Positions 7,479 through 17,997 of a DNA stretch of 64,000 bases are shown piece after piece. Position 1 is the first letter of the stretch, and each line of letters opens with the position of its first letter. The stretch comes from Microbulbifer taiwanensis. GTDB taxonomy: Bacteria > Pseudomonadota > Gammaproteobacteria > Pseudomonadales > Cellvibrionaceae. The notes under the pieces are model-generated. The model did no database searches, was not told the DNA's origin, and was given only the letters and a program-made list of their open reading frames with translations. The stretch spans positions 265,660 through 329,659 of the forward strand of contig NZ_JACZFR010000025.1 in NCBI RefSeq assembly GCF_014904815.1, given 5' to 3'. The position numbers and the translations under genes were made by a program.

Positions 7479-7530
7479 CGGGAGTCCCGAGTGGTTTGCG
7501 GGTACCTTCGGCGTCGAAACTTGTTCCGGG

Positions 7531-8979
7531 TCAGACCAGCCGCTTGCGCTCGCTGGAAGAGGGGATGCCCATGGACTCGCGGTACTTGGCCACGGTGCGC
7601 CGCGCCACCTTGATGCCCTGCTGGTCCAATTCCTGGGTGATCTTGTTGTCCGACAGCGGCTTGCGCGGTAGCTCGGCGTCGATCAGTTTGCGAATCATGG
7701 CGCGGATGGCAGTGGAGGAGGCGTCCTCGCCGGAGTCGGTGCTGACGTGGCTGGAGAAGAAGTACTTGAGTTCGAAGACGCCGCGCGGGGTGAACATGTA
7801 CTTCTGGGTGGTTACCCGGGAGATGGTGGATTCGTGCATGCCTATGGTCTCGGCGATATCCGCCAGCACCATGGGTTTCATCGCCTCGGGTCCCTGTTCG
7901 AAGAAGCCCTGCTGCTTCTCGACGATACTGGAGGCCACCTTGAGCAGGGTTTCGTTGCGGCTCTGCAGGCTTTTCAGGAACCAGCGTGCTTCCTGTAGAT
8001 TATCGCGCAGGAAATTGTTATCGCCGGAGTTGTCGGCGCGCCTGATCAGCGAGGCGTAGTCGCTGTTGATGCGCAATTTGGGTGTCGTCTCCGGATTCAG
8101 TTCGACGACCCAGCGCTGCTCCCGGCGCCGGACGATGATATCCGGCACCACGTATTGCGGCTCCTCGCCACCGAACGCCTCGCCGGGGTAGGGGGTCAGG
8201 GTCTGGATCAGGCGCACGACTTCGCCCAGTTGCGCCTCGTTCAGGCGGGTGCGGCGGCTGAGGCTGCGGAAATCGCGTTTGCCGAGCAGGTCCAGGTGGT
8301 GCTCTACCACCGTCTTTGCCTGCTCCAGCCATGGGGTGCCGGCCGGCAGCTGACGGAGCTGCAGCATCAGGCACTCGCGCAGGTCGCGGGCGCCGCAGCC
8401 GGCCGGTTCGAACTGCTGGATAGTCTTGAGTACGGCGAGAACCTCGTCTTCATCCGTCTCCAGCGCTGTGGCGACCTCGCACAGTGGCGTTTCCAGAAAG
8501 CCGCTCGGGGTTATGCCGTCGATCAGGTTCTCGCCGATCTGCTTGTCGTGTTCGGACAGAGTGGTCAGGTTGAGTTGCCACAGCAGGTGGTCCTGCAGGC
8601 TGTCCGGCGCTGAGTTGCGCTGCTCCAGGGCGAGTTCATCGCCGTCGCCAGCGCTGTAGCTGCCACCGCTGTAGATATCGTCCCAGTGGGTATCGACCGG
8701 CAGTTCATCGGGGATATCCTGGCTCCATTCGCTCTCGCTGTCCCGCTCGCCGGCGCTCGCACTCTCTTCGCTGGCCAGCTCCGGTGATTGCTGGTTCTGG
8801 GGTGTCTCGGTCGGAGGGAGTTCCTCGCCGTCCATTTCCAGCAGCGGGTTGCTGTCCAGCGCCGACTGCACTTCCTGTTGCAGGTCCAGTGTCGACAGTT
8901 GCAGCAGGCGGATGGCCTGCTGCAGTTGTGGCGTCATGGTCAGCTGGGTGCCGAGCTTTATCTGGAGAGACTGCTTCAT
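7531..8979 (-). CDS. rpoN: RNA polymerase sigma-54 factor RpoN
   Basis: Sigma-54 directs RNA polymerase to -24/-12 promoters that require an enhancer-binding activator. The 482-residue protein has the Gln/Leu-rich region I ([20 protein letters not shown]), an acidic region II (residues about 55-120), the core-binding domain, and the C-terminal RpoN box in [20 protein letters not shown]. It lies between lptB and hpf as in most gammaproteobacteria. The 341-base gap upstream, towards lptB, is occupied by repeats. Confidence 0.97.
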   Translation of the reverse strand: MKQSLQIKLGTQLTMTPQLQQAIRLLQLSTLDLQQEVQSALDSNPLLEMDGEELPPTETPQNQQSPELASEESASAGERDSESEWSQDIPDELPVDTHWDDIYSGGSYSAGDGDELALEQRNSAPDSLQDHLLWQLNLTTLSEHDKQIGENLIDGITPSGFLETPLCEVATALETDEDEVLAVLKTIQQFEPAGCGARDLRECLMLQLRQLPAGTPWLEQAKTVVEHHLDLLGKRDFRSLSRRTRLNEAQLGEVVRLIQTLTPYPGEAFGGEEPQYVVPDIIVRRREQRWVVELNPETTPKLRINSDYASLIRRADNSGDNNFLRDNLQEARWFLKSLQSRNETLLKVASSIVEKQQGFFEQGPEAMKPMVLADIAETIGMHESTISRVTTQKYMFTPRGVFELKYFFSSHVSTDSGEDASSTAIRAMIRKLIDAELPRKPLSDNKITQELDQQGIKVARRTVAKYRESMGIPSSSERKRLV

Positions 8980-9320
8980 AGTGGGGAACTGCAGACCGAT
9001 GCGGCGGATGATTCGTCTAAATATCCAAGACGCAGCAGACTAACCCTCTGATCGGCGGATTACAAGCAATAACTGTGCCGGTTTTGAATGGTGAATGCGG
9101 AATGATGAATGATGAATGCGCGGTCGGGGTCCCCGCAGGCGGAGAATGATCCGGCCGCACCGGGGTCTGGGGGGATCGAGCAGGCTAATTTCATGATGAT
9201 TTCAAAATTGCGGGATGACTCTGTTCATCATTCCGCATTGATGAGGCACGTCCCTGTGCCTCACCCGCTTCGCGGGCAGCCTTCGGTCGTCCAAATTTGC
9301 TCCCGGCAAATTTGTCCGCA
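8980..9320. other. lptB-rpoN intergenic region filled by repeats
   Basis: This 341-base gap has no gene. It contains a GCGGAAT/GATGAAT heptamer array near the rpoN side (9090-9124), about 100 bases of unique sequence, and the three-hairpin repeat module (9230-9322) ending at the lptB stop codon. An rpoN promoter must lie at its left edge but I cannot assign one. Confidence 0.6.
9090..9124. repeat. GCGGAAT-type heptamer array (copy 2, left side)
   Basis: Five consecutive 7-base units are seen: GGTGAAT, GCGGAAT, GATGAAT, GATGAAT, GCGCGGT. Inverted units (ATTCCGC, ATTGATG) occur at 9230-9243, where the three-hairpin module begins. Confidence 0.75.

Positions 9321-9322
<2 letters not shown>
9230..9322. 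repeat. Three-hairpin repeat module (second copy of MITE right half)
   Basis: This stretch is more than 90 percent identical by eye to 5041-5132. It carries GAGGCAC/GTGCCTC, CCCGC/GCGGG and CAGCC-TTC stems followed by CCAAATTTG and CAAATTTGTCCGCATT. It touches the lptB stop codon (TAA, 9323-9321 on the minus strand), as the other copy nearly touches that of ptsO. Confidence 0.75.
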
Positions 9323-10046
<724 letters not shown>

Positions 10047-10131
10047 AGGGGTGTTCCGAATTCTGTCAGTGCGGCCGCGGTGAATCTGCGGGGTACCGCT
10101 TTAGCTTTTGTCTGCAGTGATCTGCCCGGCG

Positions 10132-10692
10132 CTATTGATTCTGTGTTTCGTCAGGCTGCTGGCCGTCCGGTTTTTTCTCCGGCTTCCAGATCATTTCCAC
10201 GCGGCCATCGCCGGACTGACCCTGGGCCTGCATCTGCTCGCTGTTCAGGTCGTAGTCGATTTTTTCGGCGGTCAGGGTATTGCCGTCGCGGTCCACGTGG
10301 GCGTCGCCGGTCAGGTGCAGTTCGTCGGAGCTGACGGTGAATTCGATGCGCCGGGCGCGGGCCTTGACCGGGTTCTGGCTCTGCTGCACCTGCTGCTGGA
10401 AGTGGGCGGGCTTGCCGGTGGCCACCACGCGGCTGATCTCGCCGCTGGCGTTGCCGTGCACTTCCACGCGATCGGCGCGAATCTGCAGCGAGCCCTGGGT
10501 GATGACGACGTTGCCGCTGTAGACAGACAGGTTCTTGCCGCGGTCGGCTTTGAGGTTCTTGGCCTGCACCTTGATCGGCTGTTCGCGGTCGTCCGGCAGC
10601 GCCAGGGCCTGGGTTCCCAGCAGCAGTAGGACAGTGGCGGCGATGGGCTGCAGGAGGCGGCTCAGTTGGCCGCTTGAGTTACTCGGTTTCAT
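10132..10692 (-). CDS. lptA: LPS transport periplasmic protein LptA
   Basis: LptA forms the periplasmic bridge for LPS transport. The 186-residue product has a signal peptide (hydrophobic LLQPIAATVLLLLGTQALA, cleavage near residue 32), then the OstA-like beta-jellyroll: DREQPIKVQAKNLKAD, NLSVYSGNVVITQGSLQIRA and EKIDYDLNSEQMQAQGQ. The start overlaps the lptC end by 14 bases, indicating translational coupling. The Lys/Gln-rich tail is expected to be disordered. Confidence 0.95.
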   Translation of the reverse strand: MKPSNSSGQLSRLLQPIAATVLLLLGTQALALPDDREQPIKVQAKNLKADRGKNLSVYSGNVVITQGSLQIRADRVEVHGNASGEISRVVATGKPAHFQQQVQQSQNPVKARARRIEFTVSSDELHLTGDAHVDRDGNTLTAEKIDYDLNSEQMQAQGQSGDGRVEMIWKPEKKPDGQQPDETQNQ

Positions 10693-11245
10693 AGCTGCTC
10701 TTTACGTCAGAGAGGATTTCCACCCGGTCTTCTTTCAGGTAGGCGCGCAGGCCTTTGCCGGTGGTGCTGTTGGGGCCGGCGGTAATCTTAACAACTTTGT
10801 CCGTCTCGGCGTATTCCTCGCGGGGCTTGATGGAAATGGCCTGGGTGTCCAGTTGGATGCCGCCAGGGCCCGGCAGTTCATTGATCTGCACGTCGCCGCG
10901 CAGCACCACCCGCTCGCCGTTGTTGTGGGCGACTCCGTTTCTGGATTCGGTGCGCCACTTGGGCTGGTGTTCCTGGTAGAAGAGTATACGCGGCTCTGTC
11001 AGGTCGGCGCGGTCGCGGCGCTCGAACTGGAAGAAGGTGATCTGTTCGGCGTCTACGCGATAGGCGAGGGTGCCTTCCCGATTGAAATGCCGGGTCCTGG
11101 CGTCGCGGATCACCAGGTCGGCGGCCTTCCGTTTCTGCTGCGGTGTGGGCTTTTTGCCGAGCAGCTGCGGCGGCGGACTCTCGGCGAACCAGAGCCCGGC
11201 GCTGATCAGCAGTACGACGATAACCAGGGGCAGCCAGGTGCGCAT
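10679..11245 (-). CDS. lptC: LPS export protein LptC
   Basis: LptC is the bitopic inner-membrane protein that receives LPS from LptB2FG and hands it to LptA. The start at ATG 11245 gives 188 residues with a single N-terminal membrane anchor (LPLVIVVLLISAGLWFAE) followed by the OstA-like domain (DLVIRDARTRHFNREGTLAY, GDVQINELPGPGGIQL). The ATG shares one base with the kdsC TGA (TGATG), so the two are coupled. The longer frame to 11371 lies inside kdsC and is rejected as the start. Confidence 0.93.
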   Translation of the reverse strand: MRTWLPLVIVVLLISAGLWFAESPPPQLLGKKPTPQQKRKAADLVIRDARTRHFNREGTLAYRVDAEQITFFQFERRDRADLTEPRILFYQEHQPKWRTESRNGVAHNNGERVVLRGDVQINELPGPGGIQLDTQAISIKPREEYAETDKVVKITAGPNSTTGKGLRAYLKEDRVEILSDVKSSYETE

Positions 11246-11820
11246 CAATCTTCTCCCGAGCTGGGGGGAAGGTAGGGGGCCAGGGCCGTGTCGAAGGTGC
11301 CCTGGGCCTGCATGATGCGATCGCAGACTTCGCGCACCGCGCCCTCGCCGCCGCGGGCTTCGGTAATCCACAGGGCGCGCTCACGCACCGGCGGCGCGGC
11401 GTTGGGGACGGATATGGGGCAACCGATACGGGTCATTACCAGCAGGTCCGGGTAGTCGTCGCCGACATAGGCGATGTCCTCGAGGCGGCAGGGTTCGTCG
11501 GCGAACAGTTCCTGCAGCGCGGCGAACTTGTCCTCGCGCCCCTGGATCAGCTTGCTGATTCCCAGGTCGTGGGTGCGGCGCTCCACCACGGCGCTGCGCC
11601 GGCCGGTGATGATGGCCACGCGCACGCCGGACTTCTGCAGCATCTTGATGCCGTGGCCGTCCAGGGTGTTGAAGGTCTTGAGCTCGTTGCCGTTGTTGTC
11701 AAAGTAAAGCTTGCCGTCGGTCAGTACGCCGTCCACGTCCAGTAGCAGCCAGCGGACTTTTTTCAGGGCTTCGTTGAGTTGATCTTCTGTTGGGGGCACA
11801 GGTATTCCTTCAATATTCAT
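11245..11820 (-). CDS. kdsC: 3-deoxy-D-manno-octulosonate 8-phosphate phosphatase KdsC
   Basis: KdsC removes phosphate from KDO-8-phosphate, a step in making the inner core sugar KDO of LPS. This 191-residue HAD-type protein lacks a cap, as the family does, and shows motif I LLLDVDGVLTDGKLYF, motif II AIITGRRS, and motif IV YVGDDYPDLLVM. It is coupled to lptC. Upstream, a long palindromic repeat separates it from kdsD. Confidence 0.96.
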   Translation of the reverse strand: MNIEGIPVPPTEDQLNEALKKVRWLLLDVDGVLTDGKLYFDNNGNELKTFNTLDGHGIKMLQKSGVRVAIITGRRSAVVERRTHDLGISKLIQGREDKFAALQELFADEPCRLEDIAYVGDDYPDLLVMTRIGCPISVPNAAPPVRERALWITEARGGEGAVREVCDRIMQAQGTFDTALAPYLPPSSGED

Positions 11821-12065
11821 TCGGGGCTCGGGCGCCGCTAAGCGGGCACCTGGACGGCACTGCTGCCGGGGGCTTTTTACGGGACGCGGGCTAGGCGCCC
11901 CCCTTAATCCATCCTTGGAGGCTTGTCTGCGAGGTGGCCCGGCCGCTCCAGGTATTCACGGCGCCTTCGGCCCCTCTCGCAGACAGTCCCGTAAAAAGCC
12001 CCCGGCATCAGCGCCTTCGCATCAAAACTCGGTGTACTTTTCGGGTCCGCAGTCCAGGTCTCGAA
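11821..12065. repeat. Palindromic repeat, subtype II copy 1 (kdsD-kdsC gap)
   Basis: The left arm 11863-11885 (CTGCCGGGGGCTTTTTACGG and GAC) pairs with 11986-12007 at 22 positions. A nested pair TGTCTGCGAG (11924-11933) and CTCGCAGACA (11976-11985) lies inside. The flank 12002-12022 (reverse complement ATGCGAAGGCGCTGATGCCG) and CTCGGTGTACTTTTCGG (12028-12044) are shared with the repeats near 15.9 kb and 45.8 kb. Read on the minus strand, the internal motif AAGCCTCCAAGGATGGATT also recurs in the 45.8-kb copy. Confidence 0.75.
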
Positions 12066-13037
12066 TCAGATCACCCCGGCGCGAAGTATATCGTGCATAT
12101 GCAGTACGCCGACCGGGTGGTGCGCCTCGTCCTCCACCACCAGGGCGGTGATCTTGTGGTCCTCCATGATGCGCAGTGCCTCGGCGGCCAGGGTCTCGGA
12201 GGAGACGGTCTTGGGGCGACGGCTCATCACTTCTTCCATGGTGGCCCTGTCCAGTTCCACCTTGTGGTCGATCACGCGGCGCAGGTCGCCGTCGGTGAAG
12301 ACGCCCAGCAGGGTGCCCTTGTGGTCGACGACAGTGGTCATGCCGAAGCCTTTGCTGGTCATTTCCAGCAGTGCCTTGGACAGGAGGGTTTCCGGGAAGA
12401 CCTGTGGCAGCTCATCGCCGGCGTGCATCACGTCCTCGACCTTGAGTAACAGTCGTCGGCCGAGGGCGCCGCCGGGGTGGGAAAAGGCGAAGTCCTCGGC
12501 GGTAAAGCCGCGCGCTTCCAGCAGTGCCACCGCCAGGGCGTCGCCCATTACCAGGGTCACGGTGGTGGAGGAGGTGGGGGCCAGGTTCAGCGGGCAGGCC
12601 TCGGTGTCCACGGCGATATCCAGGTTTACGTCCGCCGCCTGGGCCAGTGGCGAATCCGCCTTGCCGGCCATGCTGATCATCGGGATGCCGAGGCGTTTCA
12701 GCAGTGGCAGCAGTGTCAGCACTTCCGCGGAGGAGCCGGAGTTGGAGATGGCGATGACCAGGTCGTCGCGGGTGATCATGCCCAGGTCGCCGTGACTGGC
12801 CTCACCCGGGTGCACAAAGAAGCTGGGGGTGCCGGTGCTGGCCAGAGTGGCGGCGATCTTGCGGCCGATATGTCCGGATTTGCCCATGCCGGTGACGATG
12901 GCGCGGCCGCGACACTGCAGGATCAGCTCGCAGGCGCGCTTGAATTCGTCATTGATTCTGTTCTCCAGCGCGGCCACGGCCTCTGTTTCCATCAGTACGG
13001 TGCGGCGCCCCGCTTGCAAAATCAGGTCCTGAGTCAT
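12066..13037 (-). CDS. kdsD: Arabinose-5-phosphate isomerase KdsD
   Basis: KdsD interconverts ribulose-5-phosphate and arabinose-5-phosphate, the first committed input to KDO. The 323-residue protein has the SIS domain (residues about 40-175) with RAIVTGMGKSGHIGRKIAATLA and THe SIS loop VIAISNSGSSAEVL, followed by two CBS domains (from VMHAGDELPQVFPETLL and from VMSRRPKTVSSETLA). It precedes kdsC as is usual. The divergent neighbour 371 bases upstream is mlaC. Confidence 0.96.
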   Translation of the reverse strand: MTQDLILQAGRRTVLMETEAVAALENRINDEFKRACELILQCRGRAIVTGMGKSGHIGRKIAATLASTGTPSFFVHPGEASHGDLGMITRDDLVIAISNSGSSAEVLTLLPLLKRLGIPMISMAGKADSPLAQAADVNLDIAVDTEACPLNLAPTSSTTVTLVMGDALAVALLEARGFTAEDFAFSHPGGALGRRLLLKVEDVMHAGDELPQVFPETLLSKALLEMTSKGFGMTTVVDHKGTLLGVFTDGDLRRVIDHKVELDRATMEEVMSRRPKTVSSETLAAEALRIMEDHKITALVVEDEAHHPVGVLHMHDILRAGVI

Positions 13038-13408
13038 TGGGTATCTCTGGTTTTCGCTTCTGTTGAGTGTAGGAATTTCCCAAAAAGTGCCGCCGGGGGG
13101 CTACATGGCGCCAGCGATGGCTGGCAGGCGCGCTTGAGAGCGGGCCCGGCCGTAAATCCGGCGTGCTAACCTTTATATAGGTCGAATAATGCGGTGGTCG
13201 GCGCGATGAATCACAGTGCGATTGCGACGCTTGGCCACATCATTGGGCGCGGCCATGGTATAGTTTGCCGCCGTTTCTGTCAGCTATGCCGCTCAGTGGA
13301 TGATCGGAATGCCGCGGAAAACCGGCGGGAAGCCAGAAAACGGCGTCGCAATGGCACTAAATTGCACCATATGCGTCCAAGGATCGATTTGCCAACGGGA
13401 GATATTTT
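13038..13408. other. kdsD-mlaC divergent intergenic region, site of missing mlaFED
   Basis: In many gammaproteobacteria mlaF, mlaE and mlaD lie in this position. Here there are only 371 bases and I see no remnant of an ABC ATPase, permease or MCE domain. An extended -10 motif (TGGTATAGT, 13256-13264) may drive mlaC. Confidence 0.6.
13256..13264 (+). promoter_or_regulatory. Candidate extended -10 promoter upstream of mlaC
   Basis: TGGTATAGT matches an extended -10 (TGnTATAAT-like) element. No good -35 is seen at standard spacing. It lies 145 bases before the GTG start. Confidence 0.3.
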
Positions 13409-14062
13409 GTGAACGTATCGTCAATGAATGTTTGGGCAGGTTTCGCCACCTGGGTGAAAGTCGCCCTCTGCGCCCTGCTGGTGTCCGCCTGGGCCCCCGC
13501 TGCCAGCGCTGCCCAGAACCCCTACACCATGATCGAGGGGGTTTCCCAGAACCTTCTGGGAGTGATTCGCGCCAATTCCCAGTACATGAATTCGGACCCG
13601 CAGCGCTACTACAGCGCCGTGGACAGCGTGCTCACCCCGGTGGTGGATTTTGACTTTATCGCCCGCGGCGTCATGGGCCGCTATGCCAAGCAGGCCACCG
13701 CCGCGCAGCGTTCGCGATTCGCCAGCGCCTTCCGTCGCGACCTGGTGGCGACCTTCGCCCGCGGCGTGGCTACGTTTGGCGACATGGATGTGCGGGTGGT
13801 CAACCCGGGCTCCACGCCCAGCGGCAATCGCGTCAATGTGCTGCAGGAAGTGCGCAGTAAAGAGGGCATCACCAAGGTCTCCTACACGCTGGTGCGCAAT
13901 CGCGCCGGGCAGTGGAAGCTGATCAACGTGATTCTGAATGGTGTCAATCTGGGCAAGACTTTCCGCAGCCAATTTGCCCAGTCCATGCAGACCCACGGCG
14001 ATATCGACAAGGTGATCGCCAATTGGTCTGCGGCCGAGGATGTCGCCGACAAGGTGAGCTGA
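13409..14062 (+). CDS. mlaC: Phospholipid-binding protein MlaC
   Basis: MlaC shuttles phospholipids across the periplasm between the outer-membrane MlaA complex and inner-membrane MlaFEDB. The product (217 residues) starts at GTG 13409 with GGGAGA six bases upstream, carries a signal peptide ending near APAASAA, and then the Tol-Tol/MlaC domain: VLTPVVDFDFIARGVMGRYA, RDLVATFARGVATFGDMDVRV, WKLINVILNGVNLGKTFRSQF. The usual upstream mlaFED and downstream mlaB are not here, so its partners must be encoded elsewhere or be missing. Confidence 0.92.
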   Translation: MNVSSMNVWAGFATWVKVALCALLVSAWAPAASAAQNPYTMIEGVSQNLLGVIRANSQYMNSDPQRYYSAVDSVLTPVVDFDFIARGVMGRYAKQATAAQRSRFASAFRRDLVATFARGVATFGDMDVRVVNPGSTPSGNRVNVLQEVRSKEGITKVSYTLVRNRAGQWKLINVILNGVNLGKTFRSQFAQSMQTHGDIDKVIANWSAAEDVADKVS

Positions 14063-14319
14063 CAGCTCCCGACCCGGATCGCGCAGCTGCGGCTGCGCGA
14101 CCGGCCGGTTTCCAGTACACTTGCGCGCTGGCCAACCTGAATCCGTGACTTCAGGGCGGATGCAGAGCACAAGGTATTGGCGTCACAGTGGATTTTCCGA
14201 AGAAGTGACGTATCCGCGATTACGGCCGACTGAGAAAAATTCGCTGTGGCGTCAAGAGCTTGTGCTCGGCGCCGCCATGGAGTCACGGATTCAGCTTCAA
14301 ATCAACGCAATTCCCGCCT

Positions 14320-14553
14320 ATGCAACCCGAAGAAATCAAGGCCCTGATCGAAGGGCAAATTCCCGACAGCCGCGCCGATGTCGCTTTCGAGGGCAGCCAC
14401 GTGATGGTTACCGTCGTCAGTCCGGCCTTTGACGGCCTCAGCCGGCTGAAGAAACAGCAACTGGTCTACGCGGCGCTGGGCGAGAAGATCGCCGACGGCA
14501 CCCTGCACGCGGTACAGATGCAGACGCTCACCCCGGAAGAAGCCGGCCAATAA
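14320..14553 (+). CDS. ibaG: BolA family protein IbaG
   Basis: This 77-residue BolA-fold protein resembles IbaG/YrbA, which binds iron-sulfur clusters with monothiol glutaredoxins. Seen are MQPEEIKALIEGQIPDSRAD, HVMVTVVSPAFDGLSRLKKQ and QQLVYAALGEKIADGTLHAV. The start at ATG 14320 matches the family N-terminus; longer in-frame starts at 14260 add unrelated sequence. It immediately precedes murA, the standard arrangement. mlaB, often between mlaC and ibaG, is absent from the 257-base gap. Confidence 0.9.
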   Translation: MQPEEIKALIEGQIPDSRADVAFEGSHVMVTVVSPAFDGLSRLKKQQLVYAALGEKIADGTLHAVQMQTLTPEEAGQ

Positions 14554-14581
14554 GGCTGCGCCTATCACTACGCGAGACTGA

Positions 14582-15844
<1,263 letters not shown>

Positions 15845-15850
15845 CGGGAC

Positions 15851-15980
15851 TCGGAAAAGAACACCGAAGGTCAAAGCGAAGGCCCTGATGCCGGTAGCCG
15901 TTTGAGAAACGATTGCCGATGAGGCTGTTGAACAAACGGCTACCGGCAGCAGGGCCGCCACCGGCTCTGCCTACAGAGCC
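15851..15980. repeat. Palindromic repeat, subtype I copy 1 (murA-hisG gap)
   Basis: Left arm 15881-15904 and right arm 15933-15956 (24 bases each) pair at 23 positions around a 28-base loop containing GATTGCCGATGAGGCTGTTG (15911-15930). The same 24-28-24 geometry and the same loop, inverted, occur at 53281-53356. The outer flank GGAAAAGAACACCG (15853-15866) followed by GCGAAGGCCCTGATGCCGG is shared with the subtype II repeats. Confidence 0.8.
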
Positions 15981-16019
15981 TTGGCATTGGCCAACCAAAG
16001 CGATAAAACGATAACCGCC

Positions 16020-16649
16020 ATGCAAATCACCATCGCCCTCACCAAAGGAAGAATCCTGCAGGAGACCCTGCCGCTGCTCGAATCTGCCGGGCTCGAGCCG
16101 CTGGAGGATATTTCCAAAAGCCGCAAACTGATTTTCCCCACCAACCAGGAGGGCGTGCGCCTGCTGATATTGCGCGGTGTGGACGTGCCCACCTATGTGC
16201 AGCACGGCGCAGCGGATATAGGGGTCGCCGGCAAGGACACGCTGCTCGAGCACGGCAGTGAGGGCATTTACGAACCCCTGGACCTGGGTATCGCCCGCTG
16301 TCGGCTGATGACCGCCGGTATCAAGGGCGCGGAGCTGCCGCGCGGGCGCATCAAGGTGGCGACCAAATTTGTGCAGAGCGCCAAGCGCTACTATGCCGCT
16401 CAGGGTCGCCAGGCGGATATCATCAAGCTGTACGGGGCCATGGAACTGGCGCCGCTGATGGACCTGGCCGATGAGATTGTCGATATCGTCGATACCGGCA
16501 ACACCCTGAAAGCCAACGGCCTCGAGGCCCGCGACAGTATCGCGCATATCAGCAGCCGCCTGATCGTCAACAAGGCGTCGATGAAAATGAAGTACCAGCC
16601 CATCAGCGCTCTGATCGAAAAGCTCGCCGCCGCCGTAAAGACAGACTGA
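16020..16649 (+). CDS. hisG: ATP phosphoribosyltransferase HisG (short form)
   Basis: HisG condenses ATP with PRPP in the first step of histidine synthesis. At 209 residues it is the short form, which lacks the regulatory C-terminal domain and in other bacteria needs the HisRS-like subunit HisZ; none is in the window. Motifs seen: [36 protein letters not shown] and the PRPP-binding [17 protein letters not shown]. The start at ATG 16020 opens the conserved domain. hisD follows 23 bases later. Confidence 0.95.
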   Translation: MQITIALTKGRILQETLPLLESAGLEPLEDISKSRKLIFPTNQEGVRLLILRGVDVPTYVQHGAADIGVAGKDTLLEHGSEGIYEPLDLGIARCRLMTAGIKGAELPRGRIKVATKFVQSAKRYYAAQGRQADIIKLYGAMELAPLMDLADEIVDIVDTGNTLKANGLEARDSIAHISSRLIVNKASMKMKYQPISALIEKLAAAVKTD

Positions 16650-16672
16650 ACCAACTTCTGCATTGGAACACC

Positions 16673-17980
16673 ATGATCACCGACAGCATTCGCCGGCTGA
16701 ACGCCGCAGACAGGGATTTCGACGCGCAACTGGAACAGCTGCTGGCATGGGAATCGGTTGCTGATAACCAGGTTGAGGCCACCGTCGCGGAAATTCTGCA
16801 ACAGGTGCGTGAGCGCGGCGATGCCGCAGTGATCGAATACACCAATCGCTTCGATCGACGCCAGCTCGGAAGTGGGGGCGATTTCTGCCTGCCGCAGGCG
16901 GACCTGGCCGCAGCACTGGAGCGTATCCCTGTCGCGGAGCGCGAAGCCCTCGAGCAGGCCGCCGAGCGGGTACGCGACTACCACCGCCGCCAGCTGCAGG
17001 AATCCTGGCGCTACACGGAGGCCGACGGCACTGTACTCGGCCAGCAGATAACGCCGATGGAGCGCGTCGGTATCTATGTGCCCGGCGGCAAGGCCAGCTA
17101 CCCCTCTTCGGTGCTGATGAATGCGATTCCGGCCAAAGTGGCCGGCGTCGACTGCGTGAGCATGGTGGTGCCGGCGCCGGACGACCAGCTGAATGACCTG
17201 GTGCTGGCCGCAGCGGCCATCGCCGGTGTGGACCAGCTCTACACCATCGGCGGCGCCCAGGCGGTGGCGGCACTGGCCTACGGAACGGAATCCATTGGCA
17301 AGGTGGACAAGATTGTCGGGCCCGGCAATATCTTTGTCGCCGCCGCCAAGCGTGCCGTATTCGGCCGCGTCGCCATCGATATGATTGCCGGACCGTCGGA
17401 AATCCTGGTGATCTGCGACGGCAAAACGGATCCGGACTGGATTGCCATGGACCTGCTGTCCCAGGCCGAGCACGACCAGCAGGCGCAGTCGATACTGCTG
17501 AGTCCGGATGCGGATTTCTTGAGTGCGGTGCAAAATTCCCTGCAGAAACTGCTGGCGGAACTGCCGCGCCGGGATATCGCCGCCCAGTCCCTGGCGGATC
17601 GGGGTGCGCTGATTCGGGTGGCTTCCATCGACGAGGCCATCGCCTTGTCCAACCGCATAGCACCGGAGCACCTGGAAGTCTCGGTGGAGGACCCGGAGCA
17701 GTACCTGCCGCAGATCCGCCACGCCGGCGCCATTTTCCTCGGTCGATACACCGCCGAAGCCCTGGGTGACTACTGTGCCGGCCCCAATCACGTGCTGCCT
17801 ACCAGTGGCACGGCCCGCTTCTCGTCTCCGCTCGGCGTCTACGATTTCCAGAAGCGCAGCTCGATTATTTACTGCTCACCCGAGGGGGCCGACAAGCTCG
17901 GTCGCGTCGCCAGCACCCTGGCGCGCGGCGAGGGGCTGGAGGCGCATGCGCGCTCGGCCGAATACCGAGTCGAGGATTGA
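16673..17980 (+). CDS. hisD: Histidinol dehydrogenase HisD
   Basis: HisD carries out the last two steps of histidine biosynthesis, oxidising histidinol to histidine with two NAD+. The 435-residue protein shows [20 protein letters not shown], the signature [17 protein letters not shown], the zinc-site region [14 protein letters not shown] and [16 protein letters not shown], and the C-terminal [14 protein letters not shown]. It is cotranscribed with hisG. A small convergent gene begins just downstream on the other strand. Confidence 0.97.
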   Translation: MITDSIRRLNAADRDFDAQLEQLLAWESVADNQVEATVAEILQQVRERGDAAVIEYTNRFDRRQLGSGGDFCLPQADLAAALERIPVAEREALEQAAERVRDYHRRQLQESWRYTEADGTVLGQQITPMERVGIYVPGGKASYPSSVLMNAIPAKVAGVDCVSMVVPAPDDQLNDLVLAAAAIAGVDQLYTIGGAQAVAALAYGTESIGKVDKIVGPGNIFVAAAKRAVFGRVAIDMIAGPSEILVICDGKTDPDWIAMDLLSQAEHDQQAQSILLSPDADFLSAVQNSLQKLLAELPRRDIAAQSLADRGALIRVASIDEAIALSNRIAPEHLEVSVEDPEQYLPQIRHAGAIFLGRYTAEALGDYCAGPNHVLPTSGTARFSSPLGVYDFQKRSSIIYCSPEGADKLGRVASTLARGEGLEAHARSAEYRVED

Positions 17981-17997
17981 GGCAGCAGAGCTGGCGA

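Larger units (their letters stand above)
7207..7530. other. rpoN-hpf intergenic region, no gene seen
   Basis: This 324-base gap holds the presumed hpf promoter and a palindromic repeat (7426-7478). I found no convincing reading frame or RNA gene in the remainder. Confidence 0.6.

Noticed and set aside
14063..14319. A short mlaB between mlaC and ibaG
   Set aside because: No STAS-like sequence or start signal is seen in any frame of this 257-base gap.
15881..15956. Integron attC site or rho-independent terminator
   Set aside because: There are no RYYYAAC/GTTRRRY core sites or integrase, and no T-tract follows the stem.
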